From Sphaerisporangium siamense (GTDB lineage: Bacteria; Actinomycetota; Actinomycetes; Streptosporangiales; Streptosporangiaceae), in assembly GCF_014205275.1 (NCBI RefSeq), contig NZ_JACHND010000001.1, positions 3,100,001 to 3,164,000 of the forward strand: DNA of 64,000 bases, written 5' to 3'. Below, one piece after another: positions 53,356 to 62,915 of this stretch (positions are counted from its first letter, which is position 1; the number at the start of each line of letters is the position of its first letter). The position numbers and the translations under genes were made by a program. The notes under the pieces are model-generated. The model ran no database searches. It worked only from the letters and a program-made list of their open reading frames with translations, and had not been told where the DNA came from.

Positions 53356-55380
53356 TCAGGTGCGGGGCGCGCCGGCGCGGTCGCTGTAGGCGCTGGCCTG
53401 GATGGAGTACAGGTCGGCGTACTGGCCGCCGAGGGCCGTCAACTCCTCGTGGGTGCCCTGCTCGATCACCTTGCCGTGGTCGAGCACGTAGATGCGGTCG
53501 GCGTAGCGCACGCTGGCCAGGCGGTGGGTGATGAGCAGGACGGTACGGCCGTCGGCGTGCCCGCGGATGCGCTCGAACAGGGCGTGCTCGGCACGGGCGT
53601 CGAGCGCGGCCGTCGGCTCGTCGCAGATCAGCAGCGGCGCGTCCCGGTAGAACCCGCGGGCCACGGCGATGCGCTGCCACTGGCCGCCCGAGGGCTCGTG
53701 CCCGTCCTTGAACCGGCGGTCGAGCAGGGTGCGGTAGCCGTGCGGCAGCTCGGCGATGACCTGGTCGGCCCCGGCGACCCTCGCCGACGCGTGCAGGGCC
53801 TCGGCGCCCTTCTCCAGGCCCATGGCGATGTTGTCCTTGGCGGTGAGCGGCCAGCGGGTGTGGTCCTGGGCGATGACGGCGATGTTGCGCCGGAGCTCCT
53901 CGGCGGGCACGTCGGCGAGGTCGGTGTCGTCCCACAGCACGCGCCCGCCACCGGGCTCGTACAGGCCCGCGATGATCTTGGAAAGGGTGGTCTTGCCCGA
54001 GCCGTTCTCGCCGACCAGGGCCACCACCTCGCCCCGCTCGATGTGGACGGAGACCTGGTCGAGGGCGGCCTCCTCCTTGCCGGGGTAATGGAAGGTGACG
54101 TCCTCGACGGCGATGCGGCGGAAGGCCGGGGGAGCGGGGAGCGGGCGCGCCGGGCTCTGGCGGCGGCGTGCCTCGGCGCAGAAGTCGAGGAAGTCGGTGA
54201 AGTAGAGCCCCTCCTCGTACAGGCGGTTGGTGGCGTACATCAGGGTGGACAGGTAGCTCTGCCCGGAGCGGATGGCGAGGACGGCCGTGCCGGCGACGGC
54301 CAGCGGCACGGCGGCGACGGCGAGCAGCAGCCCGAGCGCGACGTAGACGATGGCGGTGCCGAGGCCGCCGAGCGCCTCGCCGACCACGCGCGCGAACGTC
54401 TGGCGCCGGGCCAGCCGCAGCACGACCTCCTGCTCGGCGTCGGCGACCTGGTCGTACAGCCGCATGAGGAACGCGCGCATGGTGAACGAGCGGACCTCCG
54501 CGGCGGTCTCGCGCTCCGCCATGAGGTCGCTGAGGATCCATTTGCGCCGCCGCACGGGCATCAGCGCGTACATGGTGGTGTAGCGCATGCGGGCCGAGCG
54601 GACGGCGGCCCAGGCGTCGGGGATCACCGCGAGGACCAGCAGGGGCAGCAGCACGGGATGCAGGATGCCGAGCACGCCCGCCGCGGCGGCGATGCCGATG
54701 AGCCCGGTGAGGACGTCGATCGCCGAGTCGACCACGGTGTCCACCATGGAGACGCCGCGCGAGCGGGCGCGCTGGAGCGAGTCGTGGAAGTCGGGGTCGT
54801 CGAAGGCGATGAGGTCGACGCGGCTGGTCAGGTCGTAGAGCTGGGTCTCCGCGATACGGCCGACCTGCGGCTCCAGCCTGGACTGGGCCCAGCCGGCCCC
54901 GGCCTGCAGGGCGGTGCGCAGCGTGGCGGCGGCGCCGACGAGCAGCAGGCTGGGCAGGGCGGCCTTGACGCGGTCGGGGGTGGGGCCGGAGGAGAAGAGG
55001 GCCTGCAGCACGCCGGTGGTGGCGAGGAGCCCGAACGCGGTGAACACCCCGCCGAGCGCGCTGAGGGAGATGGTGGCCACGGTGTCGCGGGGGCTGGCCC
55101 GCCACGCCATGCCCACGGCCTGGCCGATGAGGGCGGGCAGCCTGCGGGCCACGGTGAGGAAACCGACGCCGGACATGGTGGCGATGTGGGTGTGCCACTC
55201 GCCGAAGGTCACCTCGCCGAGGTCGATCGCCTCGTCGGCGTCCGGGGAATCGGGACGCGCGCCATTGGGCGGGGCGTCATTCGGCGCGGAGCCGTCGTGG
55301 CCGTGAGGGCGCGCGGACGCCGCGGCGCGCGCCGTGTCGGAGTGGTCCGGACCGGGGGAATCCTGCGGGAGCTCGGCCAT
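53356..55380 (-). CDS. ABC transporter, fused permease and ATP-binding protein (exporter type)
   Basis: This is a 674-residue half-transporter. An acidic, disordered N-terminus (1-50) precedes a six-helix type-IV membrane domain (about 85-390). The nucleotide-binding domain has Walker A GENGSGKTT (457-465), a variant signature PSGGQWQR (about 570), Walker B LLICDEPTAALD and switch His in LLITHRLAS. The family exports peptides, lipids or drugs. Members of this subtype are often found near lanthipeptide or other RiPP genes. A possible 47-residue peptide gene lies 130 bases upstream on the same strand. Confidence 0.92.
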   Translation of the reverse strand: MAELPQDSPGPDHSDTARAAASARPHGHDGSAPNDAPPNGARPDSPDADEAIDLGEVTFGEWHTHIATMSGVGFLTVARRLPALIGQAVGMAWRASPRDTVATISLSALGGVFTAFGLLATTGVLQALFSSGPTPDRVKAALPSLLLVGAAATLRTALQAGAGWAQSRLEPQVGRIAETQLYDLTSRVDLIAFDDPDFHDSLQRARSRGVSMVDTVVDSAIDVLTGLIGIAAAAGVLGILHPVLLPLLVLAVIPDAWAAVRSARMRYTTMYALMPVRRRKWILSDLMAERETAAEVRSFTMRAFLMRLYDQVADAEQEVVLRLARRQTFARVVGEALGGLGTAIVYVALGLLLAVAAVPLAVAGTAVLAIRSGQSYLSTLMYATNRLYEEGLYFTDFLDFCAEARRRQSPARPLPAPPAFRRIAVEDVTFHYPGKEEAALDQVSVHIERGEVVALVGENGSGKTTLSKIIAGLYEPGGGRVLWDDTDLADVPAEELRRNIAVIAQDHTRWPLTAKDNIAMGLEKGAEALHASARVAGADQVIAELPHGYRTLLDRRFKDGHEPSGGQWQRIAVARGFYRDAPLLICDEPTAALDARAEHALFERIRGHADGRTVLLITHRLASVRYADRIYVLDHGKVIEQGTHEELTALGGQYADLYSIQASAYSDRAGAPRT

Positions 55381-55509
55381 GCTGGCAGTGTGACCGGCCC
55401 CACCGACAGTTTAAAGACGCACTGGTAAACCTCGGCGTTTCGGTTGAAAGTCGCAATTACTTTGGCGGGTCCGCTATTCCGGCGGGCCCGCCGGCGCGCG
55501 CGGCCGGGG

Positions 55510-55653
55510 TCAGGACGGCCGGAGGGTGGGGTTCCATTCGAACGCACCGCCCGAGGGCTCGGGAAGACGCGGGACGAGACGCTCGGCCTCCGCGTGCAGG
55601 GCGGCGATCAGGAGGAGTTCGAGGCCCAGGTCTTCGAGGTCGACGGTTTCCAA
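55510..55653 (-). CDS. Candidate 47-residue peptide upstream of the ABC exporter
   Basis: A TTG-started frame with GGGAG six bases upstream encodes a peptide with an acidic amphipathic helix (METVDLEDLGLELLLIAALH) and a C-terminal tail ending GGAFEWNPTLRPS. This leader-plus-tail layout recalls exported peptides. Third-position GC is high. However, the opposite strand also has a plausible short frame (to 55,671), so the coding strand is not certain. No modification enzyme is adjacent. Confidence 0.4.
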   Translation of the reverse strand: METVDLEDLGLELLLIAALHAEAERLVPRLPEPSGGAFEWNPTLRPS

Positions 55654-55680
55654 CTGAGGCTCCCGATGTGAGATGGCTCA

Positions 55681-56450
55681 CCGGCCGGGTTGCTCACCTG
55701 GGTGGCCGGTGCTCGTGGAATCTTACCTTCCGTGACGGCGATCCGCAGCCTTGGCCTGCGTTGTTCACTCTTCGTATAGATCAGAGGTGGTCAATGGTAC
55801 ATCCTGGACATTCGGTGACATAGGGGGTGGACGCCACGAATAGGGGGAGGCGTGACCGTTATCGGGGCACGACCGATCTCCTCCTCACCGGGCGCTCCGC
55901 CTCACTGCCCGCCGGAACGCCCCTTATGCCGAACTGCCGATGGTGCTCGGTGACGGCTCTGCCGGCCGCCCACGTCGCTTGATCAGAGCAGAGTAGCCAA
56001 TGCGACGATAATTGCGGAAGGTGGAATTTCAAGGGAGTTGTAGCAATTTCTTGACACTTAGTGGGGCGGTCCGTGGCTGCGCGGCCACGCTACGCGAGTC
56101 AGGGGCCTGGTCAGGGGTGTGGTTCCCGCAGCCGCCGCTTCGCCCTTCCTGATACATCAACAAAAACACGTCTATATCGTTCTGTCGGGCGGTATGTGAT
56201 GGATTGCAGGCGAATCCGGCATGAGTTGGGCGCGCTCCGTTATTTGATGGAACACTTGCGTAATGGCGCGCCCGCCGTTCCCCGGCCGGGCGCGCTCCGC
56301 CGCCCCACATCCCCGGATGCCTGAGAGCGCCGCGTGGCCCGCCGCACGGGTGAGGTCGCCTTGGAGGGGTGGAGACCGACCCCAGGGTCACGCGGTCGCG
56401 ACCCCGGGCACGGTGCCCTGCGGCCCCTGCCCGGGTTCGCCCTCGCGCGG
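55681..56450. other. AT-richer spacer without a supported gene
   Basis: About 770 bases lie between the exporter region and the pentapeptide gene. A promoter-like TTGGCC-N18-TATAGA (about 55,752-55,781) reads rightward with no gene after it, and an isolated TTGACA occurs near 56,051. Frames on both strands are short and unlike host genes. It could hold a small RNA or decayed sequence. Confidence 0.35.
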
Positions 56451-57071
56451 TCAGTCCTGCCGCACGTCCACGCCGAGCGCGCTCGCGATGAGCACGGCCT
56501 GGTGCAGGTCCACGATCGCGCCCCGCAGGTCCACGGTCAGCGGCTCCAGCGAGGACAGGTCGCTGCCGCGCAGGTCGCACCGCAGGAAGCTCGTCTTCTC
56601 GAGCGACGAGCCGGACAGGTCCACCCCGGTGAGCCGGCCGTCCACGAAACGGGCGCCGTTGAGATCGGCCTCGCGCATGCGCAGGTCCGTGAAGGTGGTG
56701 CCGCTCAGGTTCGCCCCGGCGAGCGCGGTGAACGACCAGTCGCCGCCCTCGGCCCTGAGCAGGTCGAAGGTGCAGCCCTCGAACACGCTGCCGACGAGCT
56801 TGCAGCCGGTGAAGTTCGCGTCGAAGAACGAGCAGCGCGAGAAGTAACAGTTGACGAAGGCGCTGTCGGAGTGCCGTGAGGCGTTGAACCGGGCTCCCCG
56901 GAACACGCATTCGGTGAACACGGCGCCCTGGCCGGTGACTTCGGTCAGGTCGACGTCGATGAAGGCGACGTTGGAGTGGTTCTGCCCGGAGATGTCAAGG
57001 TCATCCCAGTCGTCGGAGATGACGGAGGTGTGGGTCTCCGGGGGCTTGCGCCGGTGTGAACGGTCAGCCAT
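56451..57071 (-). CDS. Pentapeptide-repeat protein
   Basis: This 206-residue protein carries about 25 tandem A(D/N)LXX-type pentads between residues 30 and 190 (for example AVFTECVFRGARFNAS and ADLNGARFVDGRL), which fold into a right-handed quadrilateral beta-helix. Some relatives (Qnr, MfpA) mimic DNA and protect gyrase; most have no known role. The N-terminus is charged and there is no signal peptide. No gyrase or toxin gene is adjacent. Confidence 0.88.
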   Translation of the reverse strand: MADRSHRRKPPETHTSVISDDWDDLDISGQNHSNVAFIDVDLTEVTGQGAVFTECVFRGARFNASRHSDSAFVNCYFSRCSFFDANFTGCKLVGSVFEGCTFDLLRAEGGDWSFTALAGANLSGTTFTDLRMREADLNGARFVDGRLTGVDLSGSSLEKTSFLRCDLRGSDLSSLEPLTVDLRGAIVDLHQAVLIASALGVDVRQD

Positions 57072-57262
57072 CGGCGGACCTCGGGGTCATGGCGGTCATG
57101 GCCCGATACTTCCACGCCGGTCCGACAGGACCGCCGCCCCGTCCGTCCGCGAGCAGTCCTCTGAGGGTTCCACCAGGCCGCACCCGCCTGTACCTGACTA
57201 TATGGAGACGTTACTCGCCTGCCCTTGACGGCCTCGCCCGCCGAATGCGTTGATTGCGTACC

Positions 57263-57276
57263 TGACAACGTTGTCA
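57263..57276. promoter_or_regulatory. LacI-type operator TGACAACGTTGTCA
   Basis: A perfect 14-bp palindrome with the central CG typical of LacI/GalR operators lies 72 bases before the solute-binding protein start. No lacI-family gene is in the window, so the regulator must be elsewhere. Confidence 0.7.
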
Positions 57277-57348
57277 CCGCGCCCCGACACGGCCGGGGCG
57301 TCACACGCTGACAGCGTCCCTCTGACCCCCCGAAGGGACGGCACAGAA

Positions 57349-58638
57349 ATGCGACGACGGTGGATGTCGGCCGTCGCGGTCACCGTGGCGGGCCTCCTCT
57401 CCCTGACCGCCTGCGGCGGCGGTGGCGACGGGAAGAGCGCCGGCGACGGCCAGGCGGCGAAGAAGCAGGTCGAGGTCTTCTCCTGGTGGACGGGCCCCGG
57501 CGAGGCGGACGGCCTGAAGGCCATGCGCGAGATCTTCGAGAAGCGGAACCAGGGCCTGACCTTCTTCGACGCCGCCGTCGCGGGCGGCTCGGGCGACAAG
57601 GCCCGCGCGCTGCTCTCCAGCAAGCTCCAGGCGAACCAGCCGCCCGACACCTTCCAGGGCCACGCCGGCGCCGAGCTCCAGGGCTACATCAAGGCCGGCA
57701 AGCTGGAACCGCTGAACGCGCTCTACGACGAGCTGAAGCTGAAGGAGGTCTTCCCGCAGCAGCTCGTCGACCAGATCACCTACAAGGGCAACGTCTACTC
57801 GGTGCCGGTGAACATCCACCGCTCCAACGTCCTGTGGTTCAACCCCAAGGTGCTGAAGGACGCGGGCGTCGCCGCCCCGCCGAAGACGATCGAGGAGTTC
57901 GTCACGGCCCTGGAGGCGGTGAAGAAGACCAAGAAGATCCCGCTGTCGATCGGCTCGGAGTGGACGGTGGTCCACCTGCTGGAGAGCGTGCTGCTCGGCT
58001 CGCTCGGCACCGACGCCTACAACGCCCTGTGGACCCCGGGAGCCGACTGGTCGGGCCCGGCCGTCACCAAGGCGCTGCGGGACTTCACGACGATCCTGTC
58101 GTACGCGGGCCCCGCCCAGGACGACTGGCAGCCCGCCTCCAAGCAGGTGGCCGACGGCGCGGCGGCGTTCAACGTCATGGGCGACTGGGCCTACGGCTAC
58201 TTCCACAACCCGCCGGACGGCGGGCTCGGCAAGAAGTCCAAGGAGGACTTCGACTGGGTGGCCTCGCCCGGCACGGACGGCACGTTCATGTGGCTGTCGG
58301 ACAGCTTCACGCTGCCCAAGGGCGCGCCGAACCGCGACGGCGCCCTCGCCTGGCTCAAGGTCGCCGCGAGCAAGGAGGGCCAGGACGCCTTCAACCCCAA
58401 GAAGGGGTCCATCCCGGCGCGCAAGGACGCCGACAAGGCCCTCTACACCGACTACCTGGAGTGGGACCTGGCCCAGTGGGCGAACGGCAAGCTCGCCGGG
58501 TCCATCCAGCACGGCGTCGTCGCCAACGACGCGTGGAAGACGGCCATCACCGAGGCGGTCGGGCTGTTCCTGCAGAGCAAGGACGTGGCCAAGCTGCAGC
58601 AGGCGCTGGTCCAGGCCGCGCAGACCAGCAACCAGTGA
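57349..58638 (+). CDS. Sugar ABC transporter, extracellular solute-binding lipoprotein
   Basis: This is a 429-residue family 1 (MalE-like) binding protein. The signal MRRRWMSAVAVTVAGLLSL is followed by the lipobox LTAC (Cys22). The mature part has VEVFSWWTGPGEADGLKAM near its start and FNVMGDWAYGYF, typical of oligosaccharide binders. It captures a sugar outside the membrane and delivers it to the two permeases that follow. The specific sugar is unknown. A LacI-type operator lies upstream. Confidence 0.93.
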   Translation: MRRRWMSAVAVTVAGLLSLTACGGGGDGKSAGDGQAAKKQVEVFSWWTGPGEADGLKAMREIFEKRNQGLTFFDAAVAGGSGDKARALLSSKLQANQPPDTFQGHAGAELQGYIKAGKLEPLNALYDELKLKEVFPQQLVDQITYKGNVYSVPVNIHRSNVLWFNPKVLKDAGVAAPPKTIEEFVTALEAVKKTKKIPLSIGSEWTVVHLLESVLLGSLGTDAYNALWTPGADWSGPAVTKALRDFTTILSYAGPAQDDWQPASKQVADGAAAFNVMGDWAYGYFHNPPDGGLGKKSKEDFDWVASPGTDGTFMWLSDSFTLPKGAPNRDGALAWLKVAASKEGQDAFNPKKGSIPARKDADKALYTDYLEWDLAQWANGKLAGSIQHGVVANDAWKTAITEAVGLFLQSKDVAKLQQALVQAAQTSNQ

Positions 58639-58689
58639 CCACCCGGCCCGTGCCCGCGCGTGGTCGCGGGCACGGGCCGACGCTTGGGG

Positions 58690-59598
58690 GTGTCCGTGTC
58701 ACGGCTCAGAAGGCCGCGCCTCAGAAGATGGCTGCCGGGCCTGCTCCTGGTGACGCCGTCCATCGTCCTGATCGCCGTCTTCGTGTACGGCATGCTGGGC
58801 TGGAACTTCCGGCTGGCCATGACCGATCAGCACGACGAGATCTCCGAGGGGAGGTTCGTCGGGCTGGAGAACTTCGTCGCGCTCTGGGACCAGGAGCGCT
58901 GGGGCCTGTCGGTCAAGCACGCGATCGTCTTCACGGTGGTGTTCGTGGGCGGCGCGCTGGCGCTCGGCTGGCTGCTCGCCTTCCTGATGGAGAAGGGGAT
59001 CAGAGGCGAGGGCGGTTTCCGCACCGTCTACCTGTTCCCGATGGCCATCTCGTTCGTGGCGACGGGCGTCGTGTGGCGGTGGCTGATGAACAGCGGCCAG
59101 GGGGAGCAGGCCGTCGGGCTGAACCGGCTCTTCCAGGCAGTAGGGCTGGGGTTCCTGGAGAACGGCTGGTTCCGCGGGGAGGACTGGGGGATGGCCGCGA
59201 TGGCGATCCCCGCCATCTGGCAGATGTCCGGCTATGTCATGGCATTGTTCCTGGCCGGGTTCCGCGGCGTCCCCGAAGAGCTGCGCGAGGCCGCCCGGGT
59301 GGACGGCTGCCGGGAATGGCAGGTCTACCGGTACGTCGTCTTCCCCTTCCTGCGGCCGGTCACGCTGTCCGCCCTGATCATCCTCGGGCACATCTCGCTC
59401 AAGGTGTTCGACCTCATCGTGTCGGTGTCCGGCAAGCAGATCATCACGGACGTGCCCGCCGTCTTCATGTGGGTCGCGGTGTTCGACGCCCACGATCCGG
59501 CCAAGGGCGCGACGATCGCCGCGTACATCGTGCTCGCCGTCGCCGTCTTCGTCGTCCCGTACCTGATCTGGAACGCCCGCAGGGAGAAGCGCTCATGA
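58690..59598 (+). CDS. Sugar ABC transporter permease (MalF-like)
   Basis: This 302-residue inner-membrane protein has six helices and the cytoplasmic EAA loop EELREAARVDGCREWQVYRYV, which contacts the ATPase. The start is a GTG near 58690 (58696 is also possible). Its stop overlaps the next permease start (ATGA). Confidence 0.92.
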   Translation: MSVSRLRRPRLRRWLPGLLLVTPSIVLIAVFVYGMLGWNFRLAMTDQHDEISEGRFVGLENFVALWDQERWGLSVKHAIVFTVVFVGGALALGWLLAFLMEKGIRGEGGFRTVYLFPMAISFVATGVVWRWLMNSGQGEQAVGLNRLFQAVGLGFLENGWFRGEDWGMAAMAIPAIWQMSGYVMALFLAGFRGVPEELREAARVDGCREWQVYRYVVFPFLRPVTLSALIILGHISLKVFDLIVSVSGKQIITDVPAVFMWVAVFDAHDPAKGATIAAYIVLAVAVFVVPYLIWNARREKRS

Positions 59599-60461
59599 CC
59601 ACCACGGCCGCCGCGCGGCAGCCCCGCACCGCGCCGGTCGCGCGCGCGTCCCGCCGGCCGGTCTATCTGCGGTTCGCCCTGCTGCTCCTCTTCGTCGTGG
59701 TCTTCCTGCTCCCGATCTACGTGCTCCTGGTCACCAGCTTCAAGCCCCTGACCGAGGCGGACCCGAGCCAGGCGTGGAGCCTGCCCCGCGTGTGGACGAC
59801 CGAGGCGTGGCGGGTCGCCTGGGAGAAGCTGCGGCCGGGCATCGCCAACAGCTTCCTGCTGACGATCCCCGGGTCGCTGCTCTCGGCCGCGCTGGGGGCG
59901 ATGAACGGGTTCGTGCTGTCCAAGTGGCGCTTCCCCGGCGCCGACGTGGTGTTCACGCTGTTCCTGTTCGGCATGTTCATCCCGTACCAGGGGGTGATGA
60001 TCCCGCTCGTCCAGCTCATGGTGAACCTCAACGTCTACGGCGGCATCCCCGGCCTCGTCCTCGCCCACGTGGTGTACGGCATTCCGATCTGCACGCTGAT
60101 CTTCCGCAACTACTACGCGACGATCCCGGACGAGCTGATGGAGGCCGCCCGCGTGGACGGCGCCGGCATGCTGCGGACATTCTGGTCGATCGTGATCCCC
60201 GTCTCGGGCCCGGCCTTCGCCGTCGTGGTCATCTGGCAGTTCACCTCGCTGTGGAACGACTTCCTGTTCGCGGTGTTCCTGACCGGCCCCAGTTCGTGGC
60301 CCACGACCGTGATGCTCAACAACATCGCGGGCGCCCAGACCGTGCCCTACAGCCAGCAGATGGCGGCGGCGATCCTGGCCTCGGTCCCGACGATGCTCGT
60401 GTACGTGCTGCTCGGACGCTTCTTCATGCGCGGGCTCATGGCCGGGGCGCTCAAGGGCTGA
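59595..60461 (+). CDS. Sugar ABC transporter permease (MalG-like)
   Basis: This 288-residue partner permease has six helices, the EAA loop DELMEAARVDGAGMLRTFW and a C-terminal FMRGLMAGALKG ending typical of MalG-type subunits. The operon ends here without an ATP-binding protein. In actinomycetes a shared ATPase (MsiK-type) often energises such importers, which would explain the absence. Confidence 0.92.
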   Translation: MTTTAAARQPRTAPVARASRRPVYLRFALLLLFVVVFLLPIYVLLVTSFKPLTEADPSQAWSLPRVWTTEAWRVAWEKLRPGIANSFLLTIPGSLLSAALGAMNGFVLSKWRFPGADVVFTLFLFGMFIPYQGVMIPLVQLMVNLNVYGGIPGLVLAHVVYGIPICTLIFRNYYATIPDELMEAARVDGAGMLRTFWSIVIPVSGPAFAVVVIWQFTSLWNDFLFAVFLTGPSSWPTTVMLNNIAGAQTVPYSQQMAAAILASVPTMLVYVLLGRFFMRGLMAGALKG

Positions 60462-60470
60462 GCGGCGCGG

Positions 60471-61460
60471 TCAGCCGCCGTTCACCAGGGCGTCCCCGAG
60501 CGGCGTGCGGCGGTACAGCACCGAGCGCCCCACCCGCGCGCCGGTGATCAGCCCGGCCTCGCGCAGCGCGGCCACGTGGTCGCCGGCCCCGCCGACGCTG
60601 AGCCCGAGCAGCGCCGCGAGCTGGGTCGTGGTCGCGGGCACCGTGAGCAGGACCTCCGCGCGGGTCCGCCCGATGAGCCGCGCCAGCCCCTTGGCGGGCA
60701 CAGGCTCCGCGGCGATCCCCCGCGCCGTGTAGACCAGCGCGTACGGCCAGACGTGCTCCAGGTACGCGCCGACGCCGTGGCCGAAGACGCTCGGGACGAA
60801 GAGCAGGCCCCGGCCGCCGAGCCGGTGCCGCCGGTCCTCGCCCGCGCTTTCCATGCGCACCCGGATGTGACCGGCCGCCCCTTCGGTATGCCAGCGGACC
60901 TTGGGGCTGAGGTCCTCCAGGGCCGCCGCCCACCCGTACGTGGCCAGGCGGCCCGCTCGCTGCACGACGTCGCGCTCCAGGATGGCCTGGAGGCGCGGCC
61001 ATTCGGGCCGGACGATGCCCTGCCACGCGGCCTCCAGCACGTCGGCGAGCAGCGTCACCACGTCCGGCCGGTCCAGGACGGCCACCAGGTCGGGCGGCGC
61101 GGCCGGCCTGCCGAGCAGGTTCCGCGCGATCTCGTCCCTGGCCTGCGCCAGGGGCGTGGCCCGCATGACGGCCAGCTCGTCCTCGAACGCGACGTTCACG
61201 CCGGACGGCGGGGGAGCGATGAAGTCGGCGCTGTAGTCGCCGCGGCGGAACAGCACGGCCAGCGCGGCGAGCGCCGGCCTCTCGCGCAGCAGCCGCGCGT
61301 ACGGCGCACGCGCGCGCTCGGCCCAGCGCGCGTGGACGCCCGGCTCCTGATGGCCGGACAGGATGCGCAGCGCGTGCATGGTCTCGATCAGCGGCGAGAC
61401 GGCGAACCGGCTGGCCATGACGTCCTGCGGGCCGACCTCGATGATCAGTGCCCTACCCAT
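60471..61460 (-). CDS. DUF5937-type regulator with ArsR-like winged helix
   Basis: This 329-residue protein has a long N-terminal helical domain (DUF5937-like, about residues 1-235). The C-terminal winged helix (about 255-325) contains TTTQLAALLGLSVGGAGDHVAALREAGLI. Related genes are commonly next to MFS transporters, and here one diverges from it across 122 bases. It probably represses that transporter. Confidence 0.85.
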   Translation of the reverse strand: MGRALIIEVGPQDVMASRFAVSPLIETMHALRILSGHQEPGVHARWAERARAPYARLLRERPALAALAVLFRRGDYSADFIAPPPSGVNVAFEDELAVMRATPLAQARDEIARNLLGRPAAPPDLVAVLDRPDVVTLLADVLEAAWQGIVRPEWPRLQAILERDVVQRAGRLATYGWAAALEDLSPKVRWHTEGAAGHIRVRMESAGEDRRHRLGGRGLLFVPSVFGHGVGAYLEHVWPYALVYTARGIAAEPVPAKGLARLIGRTRAEVLLTVPATTTQLAALLGLSVGGAGDHVAALREAGLITGARVGRSVLYRRTPLGDALVNGG

Positions 61461-61582
61461 GGAACACTCCCGACCTTTCGGTCATGGACGAAAGCTTAGC
61501 CAGGCGCGGGGCCGGTGGCCGAGCATCGTCGTCACGTGGCCGTTCAGGTGACGGGGGCCGAAGAGCCAAGAGGAAGGTGCGG

Positions 61583-62836
61583 ATGAGCGAGGGGACGCCC
61601 GGGCGGCGGACGACGTTCGGCGAGGTGTTCGCGGTCGCGGAGTTCCGCGTCCTCTTCGGCGGCTTCACGCTGCTCGTGGCGGGCGACACCGTCAAGATGC
61701 TGGCCTTCTCGGTGCTGATCTACACGCGCACCGGCTCGGCCGGGCTGTCGGCGCTGGCCTACATGAGCGGGTTCATCCCCTACGTCATCGGCGGCGTCTT
61801 CCTGCTCTCGCTGGCCGACCGGATGCGCCCCCGGCGGCTGATGGTGCTCGGCGAGCTGGTCCGGGTCGCCGTCTGCCTGGCTCTGGCCTTCGCCGGGCTG
61901 CCCGTCTGGGCGATGCTGGTGCTGGTCGTGGCGACCGGGGCGCTGAGCCCGGTCTTCGGCGCCGCGCGCACGGCGGCGCTGCCCGAGCTGCTTCCCGGCG
62001 ACGCCTTCGTGCTCGGCAGGTCCGTGCTGACGGTCACCTCGGCGGGCGCGCAGATCGCCGGCCTCGCGGCGGGCGGCGCCGTCCTCAGCGTCACCGGCCC
62101 GTCCGGAGCCCTCGTGATCACCGCTGTGCTGTCCGCGGCGAGCGCCGTGGTGGTGCGGCTCGGCCTGCCCGACCGCCCGCCCCGGGCCGGCGGGCCGGCG
62201 GCGGCGCGCAACCCCGTCCGGGCCACCCTGCGCGTCAACCGCCGCCTCCTGGCCGACCGGCGGGTGCGCGGCGTGCTGCTGTCGTCGTGGCTGCCGGCCC
62301 TGTGCGTCGCCGGCGCGGAGGCCGTCGTCGTGCCCTACCTCAGCGAGCGGGGCGCGCCCTCGCAGGCCGGGCTCGTGCTCGCCGCCTTCGCGGCGGGGAT
62401 GGCGGCCGGGGACTTCGCCGTGGGCCGCTTCGCCGCCCCCGCCCTGCGCGAACGGCTCTCCTTCCCGCTCGCGCTCGCGCTGGGGGTGCCGCTGATGGGG
62501 TTCGCGGCGCGTCCGGGCCTCGGCCTGTGCCTGGCGCTCGCCGTGCTGGCGGGAGGCTGCCTCGCCTACAACCTCGGCCTGCAGCGCAGGTTCGTCGACG
62601 CCGTGCCCGAGGAGACGCGCGGGCAGGCGTTCGGGCTGTTCACCTCGGGACAGATGAGCGGCCAGGGCCTCGGCGCCGCCCTCGCCGGGGCGCTGGCCGA
62701 GCTGGTGCCCGCCCACCTGGCCATCGCCCTGGCCGGAGCGGGGGCCACCCTCGCGGCGCTGGCGCTGGCGCGCCACCTGCGCCCCGAGACGCGGCCCGTC
62801 GCCGGGTCCCTGGCCACGGCGGAAAGCATAGAGTAG
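61583..62836 (+). CDS. MFS transporter (drug-exporter-like)
   Basis: This 417-residue protein has twelve predicted helices, with the motif-A-like loop SLADRMRPRRLM between helices 2 and 3. It resembles macrolide- or multidrug-type MFS exporters, but no substrate can be named. AGAGGAAGGTGCGG lies before the ATG. It is divergent from the DUF5937 regulator. Confidence 0.9.
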   Translation: MSEGTPGRRTTFGEVFAVAEFRVLFGGFTLLVAGDTVKMLAFSVLIYTRTGSAGLSALAYMSGFIPYVIGGVFLLSLADRMRPRRLMVLGELVRVAVCLALAFAGLPVWAMLVLVVATGALSPVFGAARTAALPELLPGDAFVLGRSVLTVTSAGAQIAGLAAGGAVLSVTGPSGALVITAVLSAASAVVVRLGLPDRPPRAGGPAAARNPVRATLRVNRRLLADRRVRGVLLSSWLPALCVAGAEAVVVPYLSERGAPSQAGLVLAAFAAGMAAGDFAVGRFAAPALRERLSFPLALALGVPLMGFAARPGLGLCLALAVLAGGCLAYNLGLQRRFVDAVPEETRGQAFGLFTSGQMSGQGLGAALAGALAELVPAHLAIALAGAGATLAALALARHLRPETRPVAGSLATAESIE

Positions 62837-62915
62837 CCGACTGACTACTGTAAGTGATGTAGGGGTGCGGGCACGATCGGAGCCCACGACTCCGAGCGGA
62901 ACGGAAGATCCTCAG

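Noticed and set aside
53449-55428. 659-codon plus-strand frame opposite the ABC exporter
   Set aside because: The minus-strand product has complete Walker and signature motifs; the plus frame is Gly/Val/Glu-rich shadow sequence.
56029-56910. 293-codon minus-strand frame overlapping the pentapeptide-repeat gene
   Set aside because: Arg/Gly/Ala-rich frame-shifted shadow; the pentapeptide periodicity fixes the true frame.
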